A stretch of 64,000 bases of DNA. Source: Paraburkholderia youngii (GTDB taxonomy: Bacteria; Pseudomonadota; Gammaproteobacteria; Burkholderiales; Burkholderiaceae). The number at the start of each line of letters is the position of its first letter. The first letter of the stretch is position 1. The notes below the pieces were generated by a model that was given only the letters and a program-made list of their open reading frames with translations, made no database searches and was not told where the DNA came from. Position numbers and translations under genes: made by a program. Below, piece by piece: positions 27,296-36,575 of the stretch. The stretch covers positions 6,074,001 through 6,138,000 of the forward strand of contig NZ_JAALDK010000001.1 of NCBI RefSeq assembly GCF_013366925.1. Direction: 5' to 3'.

Positions 27296-28576
27296 TCAAA
27301 CGCCGGCCGGCTCTTTGACCGCCACCTCGCCGCGCAGCACCTTGTTCAGCCGGGCGCGATCGAGCTCTTTTTCCCAGGCCGATACGACGACCGTCGCGAC
27401 ACCGTTGCCGACGATGTTCGTCAGCGCGCGGCACTCGCTCATGAAGCGGTCGATGCCAAGGATCAGCACCATGCCCGACAGCGGAATCGTCGGCACCACG
27501 GCCAGCGTCGCCGCGAGCGTGATGAAGCCCGCGCCGGTCACGCCGCTCGCGCCCTTCGAGGTCAGCATCGTCACCGCGAGCAGCGTCAGCTGCTGGCCCC
27601 ACGAGAGGTCGGTGTTGGTCGCCTGGGCGATGAACAGCACCGCCATCGTCATGTAGATGTTGGTGCCGTCGAGGTTGAACGAGTAGCCGGTCGGCACCAC
27701 GAGGCCCACCACCGAGCGCGAGCAGCCGAGATTTTCGAGCTTCTGCATCAGTTGCGGCAGCGCGGCTTCGGACGAGCTCGTGCCGAGCACGATCAGCATC
27801 TCTTCCTTGATGTACGCGACGAAACGCAGGATGTTGAAGCCCACCATCCGTGCGATTGCGCCGAGCACGACCACCACGAATACGATCGAGGTCAGATAGA
27901 ACGTGCCGATCAGCTTGAGCATCGGCAGCAGCGAGCCGATGCCGTACTTGCCGATCGTGAAGGCCATCGCGCCGAACGCGCCGATCGGCGCGAGCTTCGT
28001 GATGATGCGCACCATGCCGAACAGAATGTGCGAGAGCCCTTCGATGAAGTTCGTGACGGGCTTGCCCTTCTCACCGGCCGTCGCGAGCACGGCGCCGAAC
28101 AGCAGCGCGATCAGCAGGATCTGCAGGATTTCACCCTGCGCGAACGCCGACGACAGCGTGTCCGGAATCAGGTGCATGAAGAAGTCGACGGTCGACTGGC
28201 CGTGCGCCTTCGCGGCGTACGACGCGACCGCGCGGCTATCGAGCGAGGCCGGGTCGACGTTGAAGCCGGCGCCGGGTCGCAGCAGGTGCGTGGCGGCGAG
28301 GCCGAGCACCAGAGCGAACGTCGAGACGATTTCGAAGTACAACAGCGCCTTGCCGCCGACGCGTCCGACCTTCTTCATGTCTTCCATGCCGGCGATGCCA
28401 GTCACGACCGTGCAGAAGATGATCGGCCCGATCACCATCTTGATCAGCTTGATGAAGCCGTCGCCGAGCGGCTTCATGTCGGTGGCGAGGTTCGGGTAGA
28501 AATGTCCGAGTACGATGCCGATGATGATCGCCACGATCACCTGGACGTACAGCACTTTATGGATAGGTTTCTTCAC
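27296..28576 (-). CDS. dctA: C4-dicarboxylate/H+ symporter
   Basis: An inner-membrane carrier of 426 residues, DAACS family, that imports succinate, fumarate and malate. Family signatures include [18 protein letters not shown] (re-entrant Ser-rich loop), [20 protein letters not shown] and [14 protein letters not shown]. The GTG at 28576 starts [13 protein letters not shown] and has AGGAA before it; the in-frame ATG at 28627 adds a non-homologous lead. It heads the run dctA-dctB-dctD, behind a sigma-54 promoter. Confidence 0.95.
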   Translation of the reverse strand: MKKPIHKVLYVQVIVAIIIGIVLGHFYPNLATDMKPLGDGFIKLIKMVIGPIIFCTVVTGIAGMEDMKKVGRVGGKALLYFEIVSTFALVLGLAATHLLRPGAGFNVDPASLDSRAVASYAAKAHGQSTVDFFMHLIPDTLSSAFAQGEILQILLIALLFGAVLATAGEKGKPVTNFIEGLSHILFGMVRIITKLAPIGAFGAMAFTIGKYGIGSLLPMLKLIGTFYLTSIVFVVVVLGAIARMVGFNILRFVAYIKEEMLIVLGTSSSEAALPQLMQKLENLGCSRSVVGLVVPTGYSFNLDGTNIYMTMAVLFIAQATNTDLSWGQQLTLLAVTMLTSKGASGVTGAGFITLAATLAVVPTIPLSGMVLILGIDRFMSECRALTNIVGNGVATVVVSAWEKELDRARLNKVLRGEVAVKEPAGV

Positions 28577-28765
28577 GATGGTTCCTGCGAGGGATATGAG
28601 CGAATGACCTGCCGCGACGCGCGACACGCAAACGAAACGTCGTCACGTGCGCGCACGGTAGCGGGCCGCTGCAAAGACGACGAATTCAGAAATACCGGGA
28701 AGGGAAATCGGACATCGTTGTCTCCTTGCTTTTATGTCGGGCCGTGGCGGCCACGCGTTTTAATT

Positions 28766-28781
28766 TGCAAGGTCGATGCCA
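28766..28781 (-). promoter_or_regulatory. Sigma-54 promoter of dctA
   Basis: The minus strand reads TGGCAT, CGACC, TTGCA, with exactly ten bases between GG and GC. This matches TGGCAC-N5-TTGCW with one mismatch. It lies about 190 bases before the dctA GTG. Rhizobial dctA is known to use sigma-54 and DctD. Confidence 0.85.
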
Positions 28782-28848
28782 GTTTAATTTCAGACTGAGA
28801 GCCTTGATTTTTATGGGTTTTTAGGTAAGGCGCGGCGCGCGCCGTCCC

Positions 28849-28893
28849 GGATTCCGGAAATCCGGACGAATGCTGTCGGGGAATCCGGAATCC
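28849..28893. promoter_or_regulatory. Candidate DctD enhancer (inverted repeats)
   Basis: GGATTCCGGA (28849-28858) and its inverted copy TCCGGAATCC (28884-28893) flank a further half-site AATCCGGA (28859-28866). The set lies about 70-110 bases upstream of the sigma-54 promoter, the usual place for an activator of this class. Assignment to DctD is inferred from position. Confidence 0.6.
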
Positions 28894-28953
28894 AGTGCGC
28901 GCACGGTTGCGGGAAAACCCGCAGGGGTTGGCGCGAAGCTCGCGAGCGCGACT

Positions 28954-29706
28954 TCAGCTCAACAGATCGATCCGATCCGTGCAAATCATGTCGACGCCCC
29001 ATTCTTCGAGCACCCGCGCGCGCGCCGGATCGTTCACCGTGTACGCGAGCACGCGCAGCCCGGCCGCGCGGATCTGCGCGACCAGCGGCTCGCTCAGATA
29101 ACGGTGACTCGCGTGCAGCGATACGCAGTCGAGCTCACGCACGATGCTCAACCAGTCCGCCGGCACCTGCTCGAACAGCATGCCGCGCGGCAGCGACGGC
29201 GCGGCAGCGCGCGCGGCGGCGAGCGCGTCGAACGAAAATGACGACAGGAGCGGCGGCGTCTGCCCTCGCCAAAGCTCGAGCGCGCCTTGGGCGACCAGCG
29301 TGCCGGTGATGACTTCGCGGCCCGCACACGGCTTGATCTCGATGTTCGCGGCGATGCCGTCGCGCGCGCAACGCCCGGCCGCGTCGGCCAGCGTCGGCAG
29401 CCGCGTGCCGGCGAACGCGGCGCCGCGCCACGCGCCGGCATCCAGAGCGGCGAGTTGGTGCCAGGTGTGCATGGCCGCGGGCCCGTGGCCGTTGGTCGTG
29501 CGATCGAGCGTGTCGTCGTGCAGCAGGAACGGCGCGTTGTCGGCGGACAGCTTCGCGTCGAATTCGACCATGCGATAGCCGTAGCGCACGCAGGCGTCGA
29601 AACCGGCCAGCGTGTTTTCCGGCGCGAGCGTGCCGCCGCAGCGGTGCGCGATCAGCCGCGGATAAGGCCATTGCGCGGAGGTCCCGCGGTCGATCCCAGT
29701 TGCCAC
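28954..29706 (-). CDS. ugpQ: Glycerophosphodiester phosphodiesterase
   Basis: Cleaves glycerophosphodiesters to glycerol 3-phosphate and an alcohol. The 250-residue GDPD TIM barrel has the catalytic pair in LIAHRCGGTLAPENTLAGF, the metal site VEFDAKLSADN..LLHDDTLDRTTNG, and NIEIKPC. There is no signal peptide, so it is the cytosolic UgpQ type. The start is a GTG at 29706 with AAGGAAA upstream. It lies upstream of the dct promoter region and is separated from lipA by a terminator. Confidence 0.93.
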   Translation of the reverse strand: MATGIDRGTSAQWPYPRLIAHRCGGTLAPENTLAGFDACVRYGYRMVEFDAKLSADNAPFLLHDDTLDRTTNGHGPAAMHTWHQLAALDAGAWRGAAFAGTRLPTLADAAGRCARDGIAANIEIKPCAGREVITGTLVAQGALELWRGQTPPLLSSFSFDALAAARAAAPSLPRGMLFEQVPADWLSIVRELDCVSLHASHRYLSEPLVAQIRAAGLRVLAYTVNDPARARVLEEWGVDMICTDRIDLLS

Positions 29707-29738
29707 GTGTCGTTTCCTTACTGATAGATGAACGGTTC

Positions 29739-29769
29739 AAAAAAAAGCCCGCACATCGGCGGGCTTTTT
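29739..29769. terminator. Bidirectional terminator between lipA and ugpQ
   Basis: GCCCGC (29747-29752) and GCGGGC (29759-29764) pair over a 6-base loop, with eight A before and five T after. On the minus strand it ends the lipA transcript. Confidence 0.85.
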
Positions 29770-29831
29770 CATTTTTGCGGGCGTGAAGCGAGGCAACAGC
29801 GGCGAGGCAACAGCGGCGAGGCGTCAGCGCG

Positions 29832-30839
29832 TCAGACTACGCCGGCTCCATGCGCCTGCACGTCGGCGTGATAGCTCGAACGAACCATCGCGCCCACCGC
29901 GGCGTGCGTGAAGCCCATCTTGTACGCCTCTTCCTCGTACATCTTGAAGGTGTCCGGATGCACGTAAGCGCGCACCGGCAGATGGTGCTCCGACGGCTGC
30001 AGATACTGGCCGATCGTCAGCATGTCGACGTCGTGCTCGCGCAGATCGCGCATCACCTGCAGGATTTCCTCTTCGGTTTCGCCGAGACCGACCATCAGGC
30101 CGGACTTGGTCGCGACGTGCGGATGCAGCGCCTTGAAGTCCTTCAACAGCTTCAGCGAATGCGCGTAGTCCGAACCCGGGCGCGCTTCCTTGTACAGGCG
30201 CGGCACCGTTTCAAGGTTGTGGTTCATCACGTCGGGCGGCGCCGCGTTGAGGATGCCGAGCGCGCGGTCGAGGCGGCCGCGGAAGTCCGGCGTCAGGATT
30301 TCGATGCGCGTTTCCGGCGACAGCTCGCGCGTCTGACGAATACATTCGACGAAGTGCGCCGCACCGCCGTCGCGCAGATCGTCACGATCGACGCTCGTGA
30401 TCACCACGTACTTCAGCTTCAGCGCCGCAATGGTGCGCGCGAGGTTGGCCGGTTCGTCGACGTCGAGAGGATCGGGACGGCCGTGGCCCACGTCGCAGAA
30501 CGGGCAGCGGCGCGTGCACTTGTCGCCCATGATCATGAAGGTCGCGGTGCCCTTGCCGAAGCATTCGCCGATGTTCGGGCAGCTCGCCTCTTCACACACC
30601 GTGTGAAGATTGTGCTCGCGCAGGATCTGCTTGATCTCGTAGAAGCGCGAGTTGCCGGTGGCCGCCTTCACGCGAATCCAGTCCGGCTTCTTCAGCTTTT
30701 CGATCGGGACGACCTTGATCGGGATGCGCGCGGTCTTGGCTTGCGCTTTCTGCTTCGCGGTAGCGTCGTAGGCGGCGGGGGCCGGCACGCCTTCGGGCGC
30801 GGGGTTGGCTGCTGCGGAATTCGCGGTTACGTCAGTCAT
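29832..30839 (-). CDS. lipA: Lipoyl synthase
   Basis: A radical-SAM enzyme that inserts two sulfurs into octanoylated proteins. The 335-residue product has the auxiliary cluster motif [12 protein letters not shown], the radical-SAM motif [11 protein letters not shown], and the C-terminal VRSSYHAD containing the Ser ligand of the auxiliary cluster. The ATG at 30839 starts [11 protein letters not shown]; an in-frame codon at 30869 would overlap lipB. It lies 13 bases after lipB. Confidence 0.97.
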   Translation of the reverse strand: MTDVTANSAAANPAPEGVPAPAAYDATAKQKAQAKTARIPIKVVPIEKLKKPDWIRVKAATGNSRFYEIKQILREHNLHTVCEEASCPNIGECFGKGTATFMIMGDKCTRRCPFCDVGHGRPDPLDVDEPANLARTIAALKLKYVVITSVDRDDLRDGGAAHFVECIRQTRELSPETRIEILTPDFRGRLDRALGILNAAPPDVMNHNLETVPRLYKEARPGSDYAHSLKLLKDFKALHPHVATKSGLMVGLGETEEEILQVMRDLREHDVDMLTIGQYLQPSEHHLPVRAYVHPDTFKMYEEEAYKMGFTHAAVGAMVRSSYHADVQAHGAGVV

Positions 30840-30852
30840 TCGTTCGATCCAG

Positions 30853-31578
30853 TCAGGCGGTGAGCGCACCGGCCTGTGGTTGGGCGACGGCCGCGGGATT
30901 GCCGTCGAGGTTTGCGGTGAGACTTGCTGCGAGGGTACGGGCCACGTCGTCCCAGCCGGCGGCGACGCCGAGCGTCGCCATATCGACTGTTTCGAGCCCC
31001 GCGTAGCCGCATGGATTGATCGCGAGAAACGGCCGCAGGTCCATGTTCACGTTCAGACTCACGCCGTGATAGCTGCAACCATTGCGGATTTTCAGGCCAA
31101 GCGCCGCGATCTTCGCGCCGGCATGCGACCCGGCCTCGGGCCCAGGCGCCACGTAGATGCCAGGGGCGCCCGCCTTGCGTTCTCCGGCGAGATTATACGC
31201 CGCCAGGGTGTCGATCACGGCCTGCTCGATCCGCGTGACCAGCTCGCGCACCATCAGCTTGCGCCGGCGCAGGTCGAGCAGCAGATACGCGACCACCTGG
31301 CCGGGCCCGTGATACGTGATCTGCCCGCCGCGGTCGACCTTGACGAGCGGAATGCTGCTGTCGGCCGCGAGCAGGTGAGCCGGATCGCCGGCCTGGCCGA
31401 GCGTGAAGACGGGCGGATGTTCGACGAGCCAGATTTCGTCGGGGGTGTCGGCGGTGCGGGCGTCGGTGAACGCACGCATCGCGTCGAAACTGACCTGGTA
31501 GGGTTCGAGGCCGAGCCAGCGCAGCTTGGGTGGCTCGATGGCAGCTAGAGGAGACGGAGAAACAGGGGTGGCGCACAT
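30853..31578 (-). CDS. lipB: Octanoyl-[ACP]-protein N-octanoyltransferase
   Basis: Transfers octanoate from acyl carrier protein to lipoate-dependent enzymes, the first step of lipoate synthesis. The 241-residue product has [15 protein letters not shown], the substrate-binding [20 protein letters not shown], and the catalytic Cys in [10 protein letters not shown]. It is directly upstream of lipA. In many proteobacteria ybeD-lipB-lipA are contiguous; here a LysR/DUF2917 pair lies between. Confidence 0.95.
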   Translation of the reverse strand: MCATPVSPSPLAAIEPPKLRWLGLEPYQVSFDAMRAFTDARTADTPDEIWLVEHPPVFTLGQAGDPAHLLAADSSIPLVKVDRGGQITYHGPGQVVAYLLLDLRRRKLMVRELVTRIEQAVIDTLAAYNLAGERKAGAPGIYVAPGPEAGSHAGAKIAALGLKIRNGCSYHGVSLNVNMDLRPFLAINPCGYAGLETVDMATLGVAAGWDDVARTLAASLTANLDGNPAAVAQPQAGALTA

Positions 31579-31639
31579 GATCCCGCGAGTTTACCGAAAT
31601 CTCGGAAACCGCGCCCGAGGGGACGGGACTCAACGCAGA

Positions 31640-31662
31640 GGGGCTGGCGCGCCGCCAGCCCC
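31640..31662 (-). terminator. Hairpin upstream of lipB, after the DUF2917 gene
   Basis: GGGGCTGGC (31640-31648) and GCCAGCCCC (31654-31662) form a 9-bp stem with a 5-base loop. There is no T run, so termination would be weak. It lies between the DUF2917 stop and the lipB start. Confidence 0.4.
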
Positions 31663-31696
31663 ATCGTAAGACGCGGCGCGGCCGCCGCACCCACGC

Positions 31697-32023
31697 TCAA
31701 ACCGTGCGCCAGCCGCCGCGCACGCGCATCATCCAGCGCTCGCCGATGCGCGCGAGCCAGTTGAGCGCGCGCTTGTCGCAGCGGGTCGGCACCAAGAACG
31801 TGACCTTTGCGAACGTGGCGCCCTCGGCGCTGAGCCAGAGCCGCTCGCCGCGGCGCAGATGCAGCGTCTGGCCGGGCTGCAGCCAGTAGTCTTTGGTGTC
31901 GTCGCTGCGCGTGACCCACACCGCGCCGCCGCGCACGGTCAGCTTCGTGCTGCGCGCGACCTTCAGCGGCAGCGTGTCGCCAGTGCGGATTTCATATGCA
32001 ATGCTAGAGGAAATTTCTCGCAT
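31697..32023 (-). CDS. DUF2917 domain protein
   Basis: A 108-residue protein of the DUF2917 family, function unknown. A beta-rich core (YEIRTGDTLPLKV, GGAVWVTRSDDTKDYWLQPG, LWLSAEG) looks like a small cupin-like or jelly-roll domain. It is divergent from a GcvA-type LysR regulator, a pairing that suggests control by it. Position between lipB and ybeD interrupts the usual lipoate gene order. Confidence 0.75.
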   Translation of the reverse strand: MREISSSIAYEIRTGDTLPLKVARSTKLTVRGGAVWVTRSDDTKDYWLQPGQTLHLRRGERLWLSAEGATFAKVTFLVPTRCDKRALNWLARIGERWMMRVRGGWRTV

Positions 32024-32121
32024 GAGGCCCTCGCCAAAAATGGTTTCCTGACTAGAATCCTAGGTGCAGTAAGGACTTGGGCAAAACGATCAATTTTCAC
32101 GTCTATGTGAGAAATATTGCG

Positions 32122-33105
32122 ATGGACCTGCGTCAACTCCCCGCTCTGAACGCGATCAAGGCGTTCGAAGCCGCCGCCCGCCACGAGAGCTTTTCGCGCG
32201 CCGCCGACGAGCTCTTCGTCACGCACGGCGCGGTCAGCCACCAGATCCGCGGGCTCGAAGCCGAGCTCGGCGTGTCGCTGTTTGCGCGTGACGGCAAGCG
32301 CGTGCGCCTCACCGAGACCGGCCGCCGCTACGCCACCCAGGTGCGCGCCGCGCTGATGGAGCTCGCCGACGCGACCCGCGCGATCCGCGCCGGCGACCGC
32401 GAGCGGCGCCTCGTGATATCGATGCTGTCGTCGTTCGCGGCGCGCTGGGTGACGCCGCGCATCGGCAGCTTTATCGAGGCGCATCCGCAGTGGGATCTCG
32501 AGCTGCTGACCACCAACGCGCTGACGGACTTCGCGCGCGACGACGTCGACGTGGCGATCCGTTTCGGCTTCGGCAAATATCCGGGACTGCACGCCGAGTT
32601 GCTTCTCGACGAGATTTTCTTCCCGGCCTGCTCGCCCAACTTCAACGGCGGCAAGCTGCCGCAAACCCCGGCCGATCTCGCCAAAGTCCCGCTGCTGCGC
32701 TCCGACGACGAGCTATGGCGCCCGTGGTTCGACGCCGCCGGCCTCACCGACTGGCCGGAGCCGAAACGCGGCGTGCTGTATCAGGATTCGTCGAATCTGC
32801 TGCAGGCGGCGGTCGACGGCCAGGGGGTTGCGCTCACGCGCCGCTCGCTCGCGATGCACGAAATCGCAGCAGGCCGGCTCGTGCGGCTATTCGATGTGGA
32901 TGGGCCCAGCCCGTGGCAATACTATCTGGTCTGCCTCCCGCAGACGCTGGAGACCGCGCGGGTCAAGGCGTTTCGCGACTGGGTGTTCGACGAGGTGGCG
33001 CGCTTCAGGCAGCTGTTCGATCTCGCCTGCGCGGCGGGGCCTGAGGCGTGTGCGCGCCTGGTAGGGGAGCCAACGCCGGCGGACGCGTTGCGCGTCGCGC
33101 CGTGA
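32122..33105 (+). CDS. LysR-family regulator, GcvA type
   Basis: A transcription factor of 327 residues. The N-terminal winged helix (LPALNAIKAFEAAARHESF, then ELFVTHGAVSHQIRGLE) and the C-terminal effector domain have the GcvA-type features SMLSSFAARWVTPRIG and DVDVAIRFGFGKYPGLHAEL. I chose the ATG at 32122; 15 more in-frame codons exist upstream but do not look coding. Divergent from DUF2917 with 98 bases between starts, so it probably acts there. It is not necessarily the glycine-cleavage regulator. Confidence 0.88.
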   Translation: MDLRQLPALNAIKAFEAAARHESFSRAADELFVTHGAVSHQIRGLEAELGVSLFARDGKRVRLTETGRRYATQVRAALMELADATRAIRAGDRERRLVISMLSSFAARWVTPRIGSFIEAHPQWDLELLTTNALTDFARDDVDVAIRFGFGKYPGLHAELLLDEIFFPACSPNFNGGKLPQTPADLAKVPLLRSDDELWRPWFDAAGLTDWPEPKRGVLYQDSSNLLQAAVDGQGVALTRRSLAMHEIAAGRLVRLFDVDGPSPWQYYLVCLPQTLETARVKAFRDWVFDEVARFRQLFDLACAAGPEACARLVGEPTPADALRVAP

Positions 33106-33132
33106 GGCGAGAAATCGCGTGTGGCGTGTTGG

Positions 33133-33402
33133 TTACAGCACGACCTTGACCATCGGGTGCCCGGTCAGCGCGCGATAGATATCGTCGAGATGCGCGCGGC
33201 TCGTCGCGCGCACGTGGACGGTCAGCCCCGTGTAGGTGCCGCTGCTCGACGGCCGCGTCTCGACGCGCGACGCATCGACCTCGCTATCGAACTCGCGCAC
33301 CACTTCGACGATCGTCGCGGCAAACTCGGGGTGCGATTTGCCCATGATCTTGATCGGGAAATCGCAGGGGAATTCAAACAGTGAGTCGTTCTCGGGATTC
33401 AT
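33133..33402 (-). CDS. ybeD: YbeD-family protein (DUF493)
   Basis: An 89-residue DUF493 protein, related to E. coli YbeD, a predicted allosteric ACT-like regulatory domain. LFEFPCDFPIKIMGK, GTYTGLTVHVRATS and IYRALTGHPMVKVVL are the family's conserved blocks. In many genomes it lies between dacA and lipB. Here its first 29 bases overlap the D-amino-acid aminotransferase gene, indicating coupled translation. Confidence 0.9.
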   Translation of the reverse strand: MNPENDSLFEFPCDFPIKIMGKSHPEFAATIVEVVREFDSEVDASRVETRPSSSGTYTGLTVHVRATSRAHLDDIYRALTGHPMVKVVL

Positions 33403-34333
33403 TCTCTACTCCTTCTTCCGCCGCGGCGGCTTCGGCCGCCTTGGCTCGCTGATACGCCGCATACAGCGCCGCAAACACCGCGCCCGGCTGGCCCGCGCCG
33501 ACCGGCGCGCCGTCGAGCCGCGTGACCGGCAGCACTTCCTTGGTCGCCGAGCTGACCATGATTTCATCGGCCGCGCGCACTTCGGCCTCGGTGATGTCGC
33601 GCGCCTCGAAGCGTATGCCGCATTCGGCCGTCAGCTCCTCGATGAGCCCATAGCGGATTCCTTCGAGAATCTTGTTGCTGCGCGGCGGCGCGACCAGTAC
33701 GCCATCCTTCACGACCCACACGTTCGACGACGACCCTTCGGTCAGCAAACCATCGCGGAACTGCAGCGTCTCGAAGGCGTCGTTTTCGGCCGCGTGTTGC
33801 GCCATCAGCACGTTGCCGAGCAGCGACACCGACTTGATGTCGCAATTGAGCCAGCGACGATCCTCCGCGCTCACGCACGCGACGCCGCTCGCCCGCTGCG
33901 CGGCGCCGGGCAGGCTCAGCGCGGTAACCATCACGAACACGGTCGGCTTCACGCTGGCCGGAAACGCGTGAGCGCGCTTCGCGACGCCGCGCGTCACCTG
34001 AATGTACGCGATCGCGTCCTGATCGGCACGCAGGCCGCCGTCCGTTTCGTTGGCCTCGACCACCCGCTCGATCAGCTCGCGCCAGCCGGCGTCGTCGAGC
34101 GGATTGGCGATGCCGATCTTGCCGACCGAGCGCCCGAGCCGCGCCAGATGCTGCTTCAGACGAAACGCGGTGCGGCGGCCGCTCGCGTGCGCGTACAACG
34201 GCGCCACTTCGTAAATGCCGTCGCCGAAAATGAAGCCGCGGTCGAGCACCGGCACGCGCGCTTCGGACAACGGCACCAGTTCGCCGTTCAGATAAACGAT
34301 CGGCTCCGGCGAAACCTCGCAGACAGCGGTCAT
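33374..34333 (-). CDS. D-amino acid aminotransferase
   Basis: A class IV PLP-dependent aminotransferase of 319 residues. The PLP Lys is probably in NCDIKSVSLLGN; the DRGFIFGDGIYEV and EGSSSNVWVVKDG segments bind substrate and phosphate. It transaminates D-amino acids, as in D-Glu/D-Ala supply for peptidoglycan, which fits its position beside dacA. Branched-chain aminotransferase and 4-amino-4-deoxychorismate lyase are related alternatives. Short Ala-rich tail (AKAAEAAAAEEG). Confidence 0.88.
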   Translation of the reverse strand: MTAVCEVSPEPIVYLNGELVPLSEARVPVLDRGFIFGDGIYEVAPLYAHASGRRTAFRLKQHLARLGRSVGKIGIANPLDDAGWRELIERVVEANETDGGLRADQDAIAYIQVTRGVAKRAHAFPASVKPTVFVMVTALSLPGAAQRASGVACVSAEDRRWLNCDIKSVSLLGNVLMAQHAAENDAFETLQFRDGLLTEGSSSNVWVVKDGVLVAPPRSNKILEGIRYGLIEELTAECGIRFEARDITEAEVRAADEIMVSSATKEVLPVTRLDGAPVGAGQPGAVFAALYAAYQRAKAAEAAAAEEGVENESRERLTV

Positions 34334-34346
34334 TGCGACGTAGCCC

Positions 34347-35576
34347 TTACTTTTTCTTGTTGAACATCAGCATCAGCGAATCCCATACGCGGCCGACCAC
34401 ACCGGCTTGCGGCACCGGCTGCAGCGCGAGCACCGGGAACTGCGCGAGCACCTTGCCGTCGGCGACGAGCTTGGCGGTGCCGATCTGCTGGCCGTTCGCG
34501 ATCGGCGCGATCAGCGGATCGTTCAGTTCGATCTGCGGCTTCGCCTTGTCGCCGGCGCCCTTCGGCAGAGTGATGTACTGGTCGCTCTTCACGCCGACCT
34601 GCACGCTGTCCTGCGAACCCTTGTAGACGCGCGGCGTGGCCACGACCTGGTTCGCCTTGTACAGACGCGTCGTGTCGTAGGCGGTGTAGCCGTAGTTCAG
34701 CATCTTCAGGCTGTCCTGCACGCGGTCGTGTTCCTTGGTCTCGCCCATCATCACCGAGACGAGACGGCGCGACGCGTCCGTCGTGCCGGGCAGCGGACGC
34801 TTCGCGCTCGCGATCAGGCAGTAGCCGGCCGCTTGCGTGTGACCAGTCTTCAGACCGTCGACGCTCGGGTCGATCCACAGCAGACGGTTGCGGTTCGGCT
34901 GCTTGATCTTGTTGTACGTGAATTCCTTGACCGAGAAGATGTTGTAGTAGTCCGGATAGTCGCGGATCAGGCGCGCCGACAGGATCGCGAGATCGCCCGC
35001 GGTCGTGTAGTGCTGCGGGTCGGGCATGCCGTTCACGTCGGCGAAATGCGTGTTCTTCATGCCGAGCTTCTGCGCTTCCTTGTTCATCATGTCGACGAAC
35101 TGCGCCTCGTTGCCGCCCACCAGTTCGGCGAGCGCGATCGCCGCGTCGTTGCCCGACTGCACGATCATGCCGTACACGAGGTCGTGCACGGTCACCGGCT
35201 TGAGCGCCTCGATGAACATCCGCGACTCGTCGTTGCGCACGCGCCGCACGGCTTCGCTCGGCTCGATGCTCTGATCCATCGTGATCTTCTTGGTGCCGAG
35301 CGCTTCGAACACCAGATACGCGGTCATCAGCTTGGTCAGCGACGCCGGCTCGACGCGTTCGTCGGCATTGGCGGACGCGAGCACCTGGTTGCTGGTCGCA
35401 TCGACGAGCACCCACGAGCGCGCGTTGACGCCCGGCGGAGGCACCTGCGCGAACGCGGTGCTCGCGACCAGCGTGGCCGGCAGCACGAGGCCGACGGTAA
35501 TGGCACGGTTGAGCGAAGTGGGAATGAAAGAAGCGACTGACGGGAAAGACGTGCGGCCAGAGGAGGAGAAACGCAT
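34347..35576 (-). CDS. dacA: D-alanyl-D-alanine carboxypeptidase (PBP5/6 type)
   Basis: A low-molecular-weight penicillin-binding protein of 409 residues that trims the terminal D-Ala of peptidoglycan. The signal peptide (about 20-43) is followed by the SLTK site (Ser79, Lys82), SGN (141-143) and the KTG motif in VDGLKTGHTQAAGY. A C-terminal beta domain and a short amphipathic tail follow. The ATG at 35576 is chosen for the signal peptide; codons up to 35804 are not plausible. It leads the group dacA-aminotransferase-ybeD. Confidence 0.93.
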   Translation of the reverse strand: MRFSSSGRTSFPSVASFIPTSLNRAITVGLVLPATLVASTAFAQVPPPGVNARSWVLVDATSNQVLASANADERVEPASLTKLMTAYLVFEALGTKKITMDQSIEPSEAVRRVRNDESRMFIEALKPVTVHDLVYGMIVQSGNDAAIALAELVGGNEAQFVDMMNKEAQKLGMKNTHFADVNGMPDPQHYTTAGDLAILSARLIRDYPDYYNIFSVKEFTYNKIKQPNRNRLLWIDPSVDGLKTGHTQAAGYCLIASAKRPLPGTTDASRRLVSVMMGETKEHDRVQDSLKMLNYGYTAYDTTRLYKANQVVATPRVYKGSQDSVQVGVKSDQYITLPKGAGDKAKPQIELNDPLIAPIANGQQIGTAKLVADGKVLAQFPVLALQPVPQAGVVGRVWDSLMLMFNKKK

Positions 35577-35898
35577 AGGGTCGATTGGTGCAGAAAAATA
35601 CGTTGCGCGACAGGCGCGCGGAGTTGGGGGAGCCGGTCGGCGGGGCATCTGGCCGTAAAACGGCGGGCGCCCGTTGGACTGATGGCGACGCAATCGGTTC
35701 GCGAGCACAGCGCTAAGCACCCGGCCGCGCCCTCCCGCGAAATGATTCCGCGGCGCGCGATTCTGCCGGCTGGGCGGCGCTGTGCCCAAAAAAAGAGCGC
35801 TCATTATACGCGCGCTACCTGGTCAACTTCGTGCGTGTGTCGTTGATTTGCACACGTTTGCGCGTACCTGTCCCCCGCAAAACGCGTGTCGCGCGGTT
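35577..35898. other. 322-base region upstream of dacA
   Basis: No gene seen. A perfect minus-strand TATAAT at 35803-35808 may be the dacA -10 box, with a leader of about 220 bases. A GAGCGCTC palindrome sits just beside it. The end near 35899 is the hydrolase 3' flank with no clear terminator. Confidence 0.5.
35803..35808 (-). promoter_or_regulatory. Candidate -10 box for dacA
   Basis: TATAAT on the minus strand. A TTGACC hexamer is present but only 12 bases upstream, too close for a standard -35, so the promoter is tentative. Confidence 0.35.
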
Positions 35899-36543
35899 TC
35901 AGCGCCAGGCGTCGACGATGATGCGCTTCAGGATGTGAAGCTTACGATGCAGAAAGTGCTCGGCGCCCGGAATCACGACGACCGGCAGTTCCTGCGGCCG
36001 CGCCCAGTCGAACACGGATTGGATCGGAACGGTCTCGTCGACTTCGCCGTGAATCACGAGCGTGCCTTCGGGCACAGGCGCGACGTCCCAGCGGCTCGCC
36101 GCGGTACCGACGAACACGATGCGCTCGATATCCCGGCCTTCCTCGCGCAGCTTCGCCGCGACATGCGACAGCACCACGGTGCCGAACGAAAAGCCCGCGA
36201 GTACGAGCGGCAGATCGCCAAAGTCCGGATCGGCCCGCATGTGCTCGAGGACCGCGCACAGATCGTCACGCTCGCCGACGCCCGCGTCGTGTTCGCCCTG
36301 AGTCTGGCCGACGCCGCGGAAATTCGACCGGTACGTGACGTAGTTCAGTTGCACGAGCGTGCGCGCGAGTGTCTGCGCGACCTTGTTGTCCATCGTGCCG
36401 CCAAACAGCGGATGCGGATGCGCGACGAGCGCAATGCCGCGCGGCGCGGCGCTTTTATCGCGGACGTCGTCGGGCAGGTCCAGCGCGACCTCGATCTTGC
36501 CGACCGGGCCGTCGATCAGATACTTCTTCGTGTTGACGTTCAT
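35899..36543 (-). CDS. Alpha/beta hydrolase
   Basis: A 214-residue serine hydrolase of the small family found across Burkholderiales. The nucleophile elbow is GFSFGTVV, the histidine region GAEHFLHRKLH, and VAHPHPLFGG is the oxyanion region. Relatives include carboxylesterases and the CocE/alpha-beta family; the substrate is unknown. It follows the 2Fe-2S gene by 32 bases. The ATG at 36543 begins the recognisable domain. Confidence 0.8.
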   Translation of the reverse strand: MNVNTKKYLIDGPVGKIEVALDLPDDVRDKSAAPRGIALVAHPHPLFGGTMDNKVAQTLARTLVQLNYVTYRSNFRGVGQTQGEHDAGVGERDDLCAVLEHMRADPDFGDLPLVLAGFSFGTVVLSHVAAKLREEGRDIERIVFVGTAASRWDVAPVPEGTLVIHGEVDETVPIQSVFDWARPQELPVVVIPGAEHFLHRKLHILKRIIVDAWR

Positions 36544-36575
36544 CGGGATGCCTGTGGATCGTTTCGTGGTTCGCG

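Larger units (their letters stand above)
28577..28953. other. 377-base regulatory region upstream of dctA
   Basis: No gene. It holds the dctA sigma-54 promoter (28766-28781) and an upstream set of inverted repeats based on GGATTCCGGA (28849-28893). The ugpQ stop lies at its right end. Confidence 0.7.

Noticed and set aside
29309..29441. Additional small genes inside ugpQ in other frames
   Set aside because: All are out-of-frame shadows of a conserved GDPD sequence.
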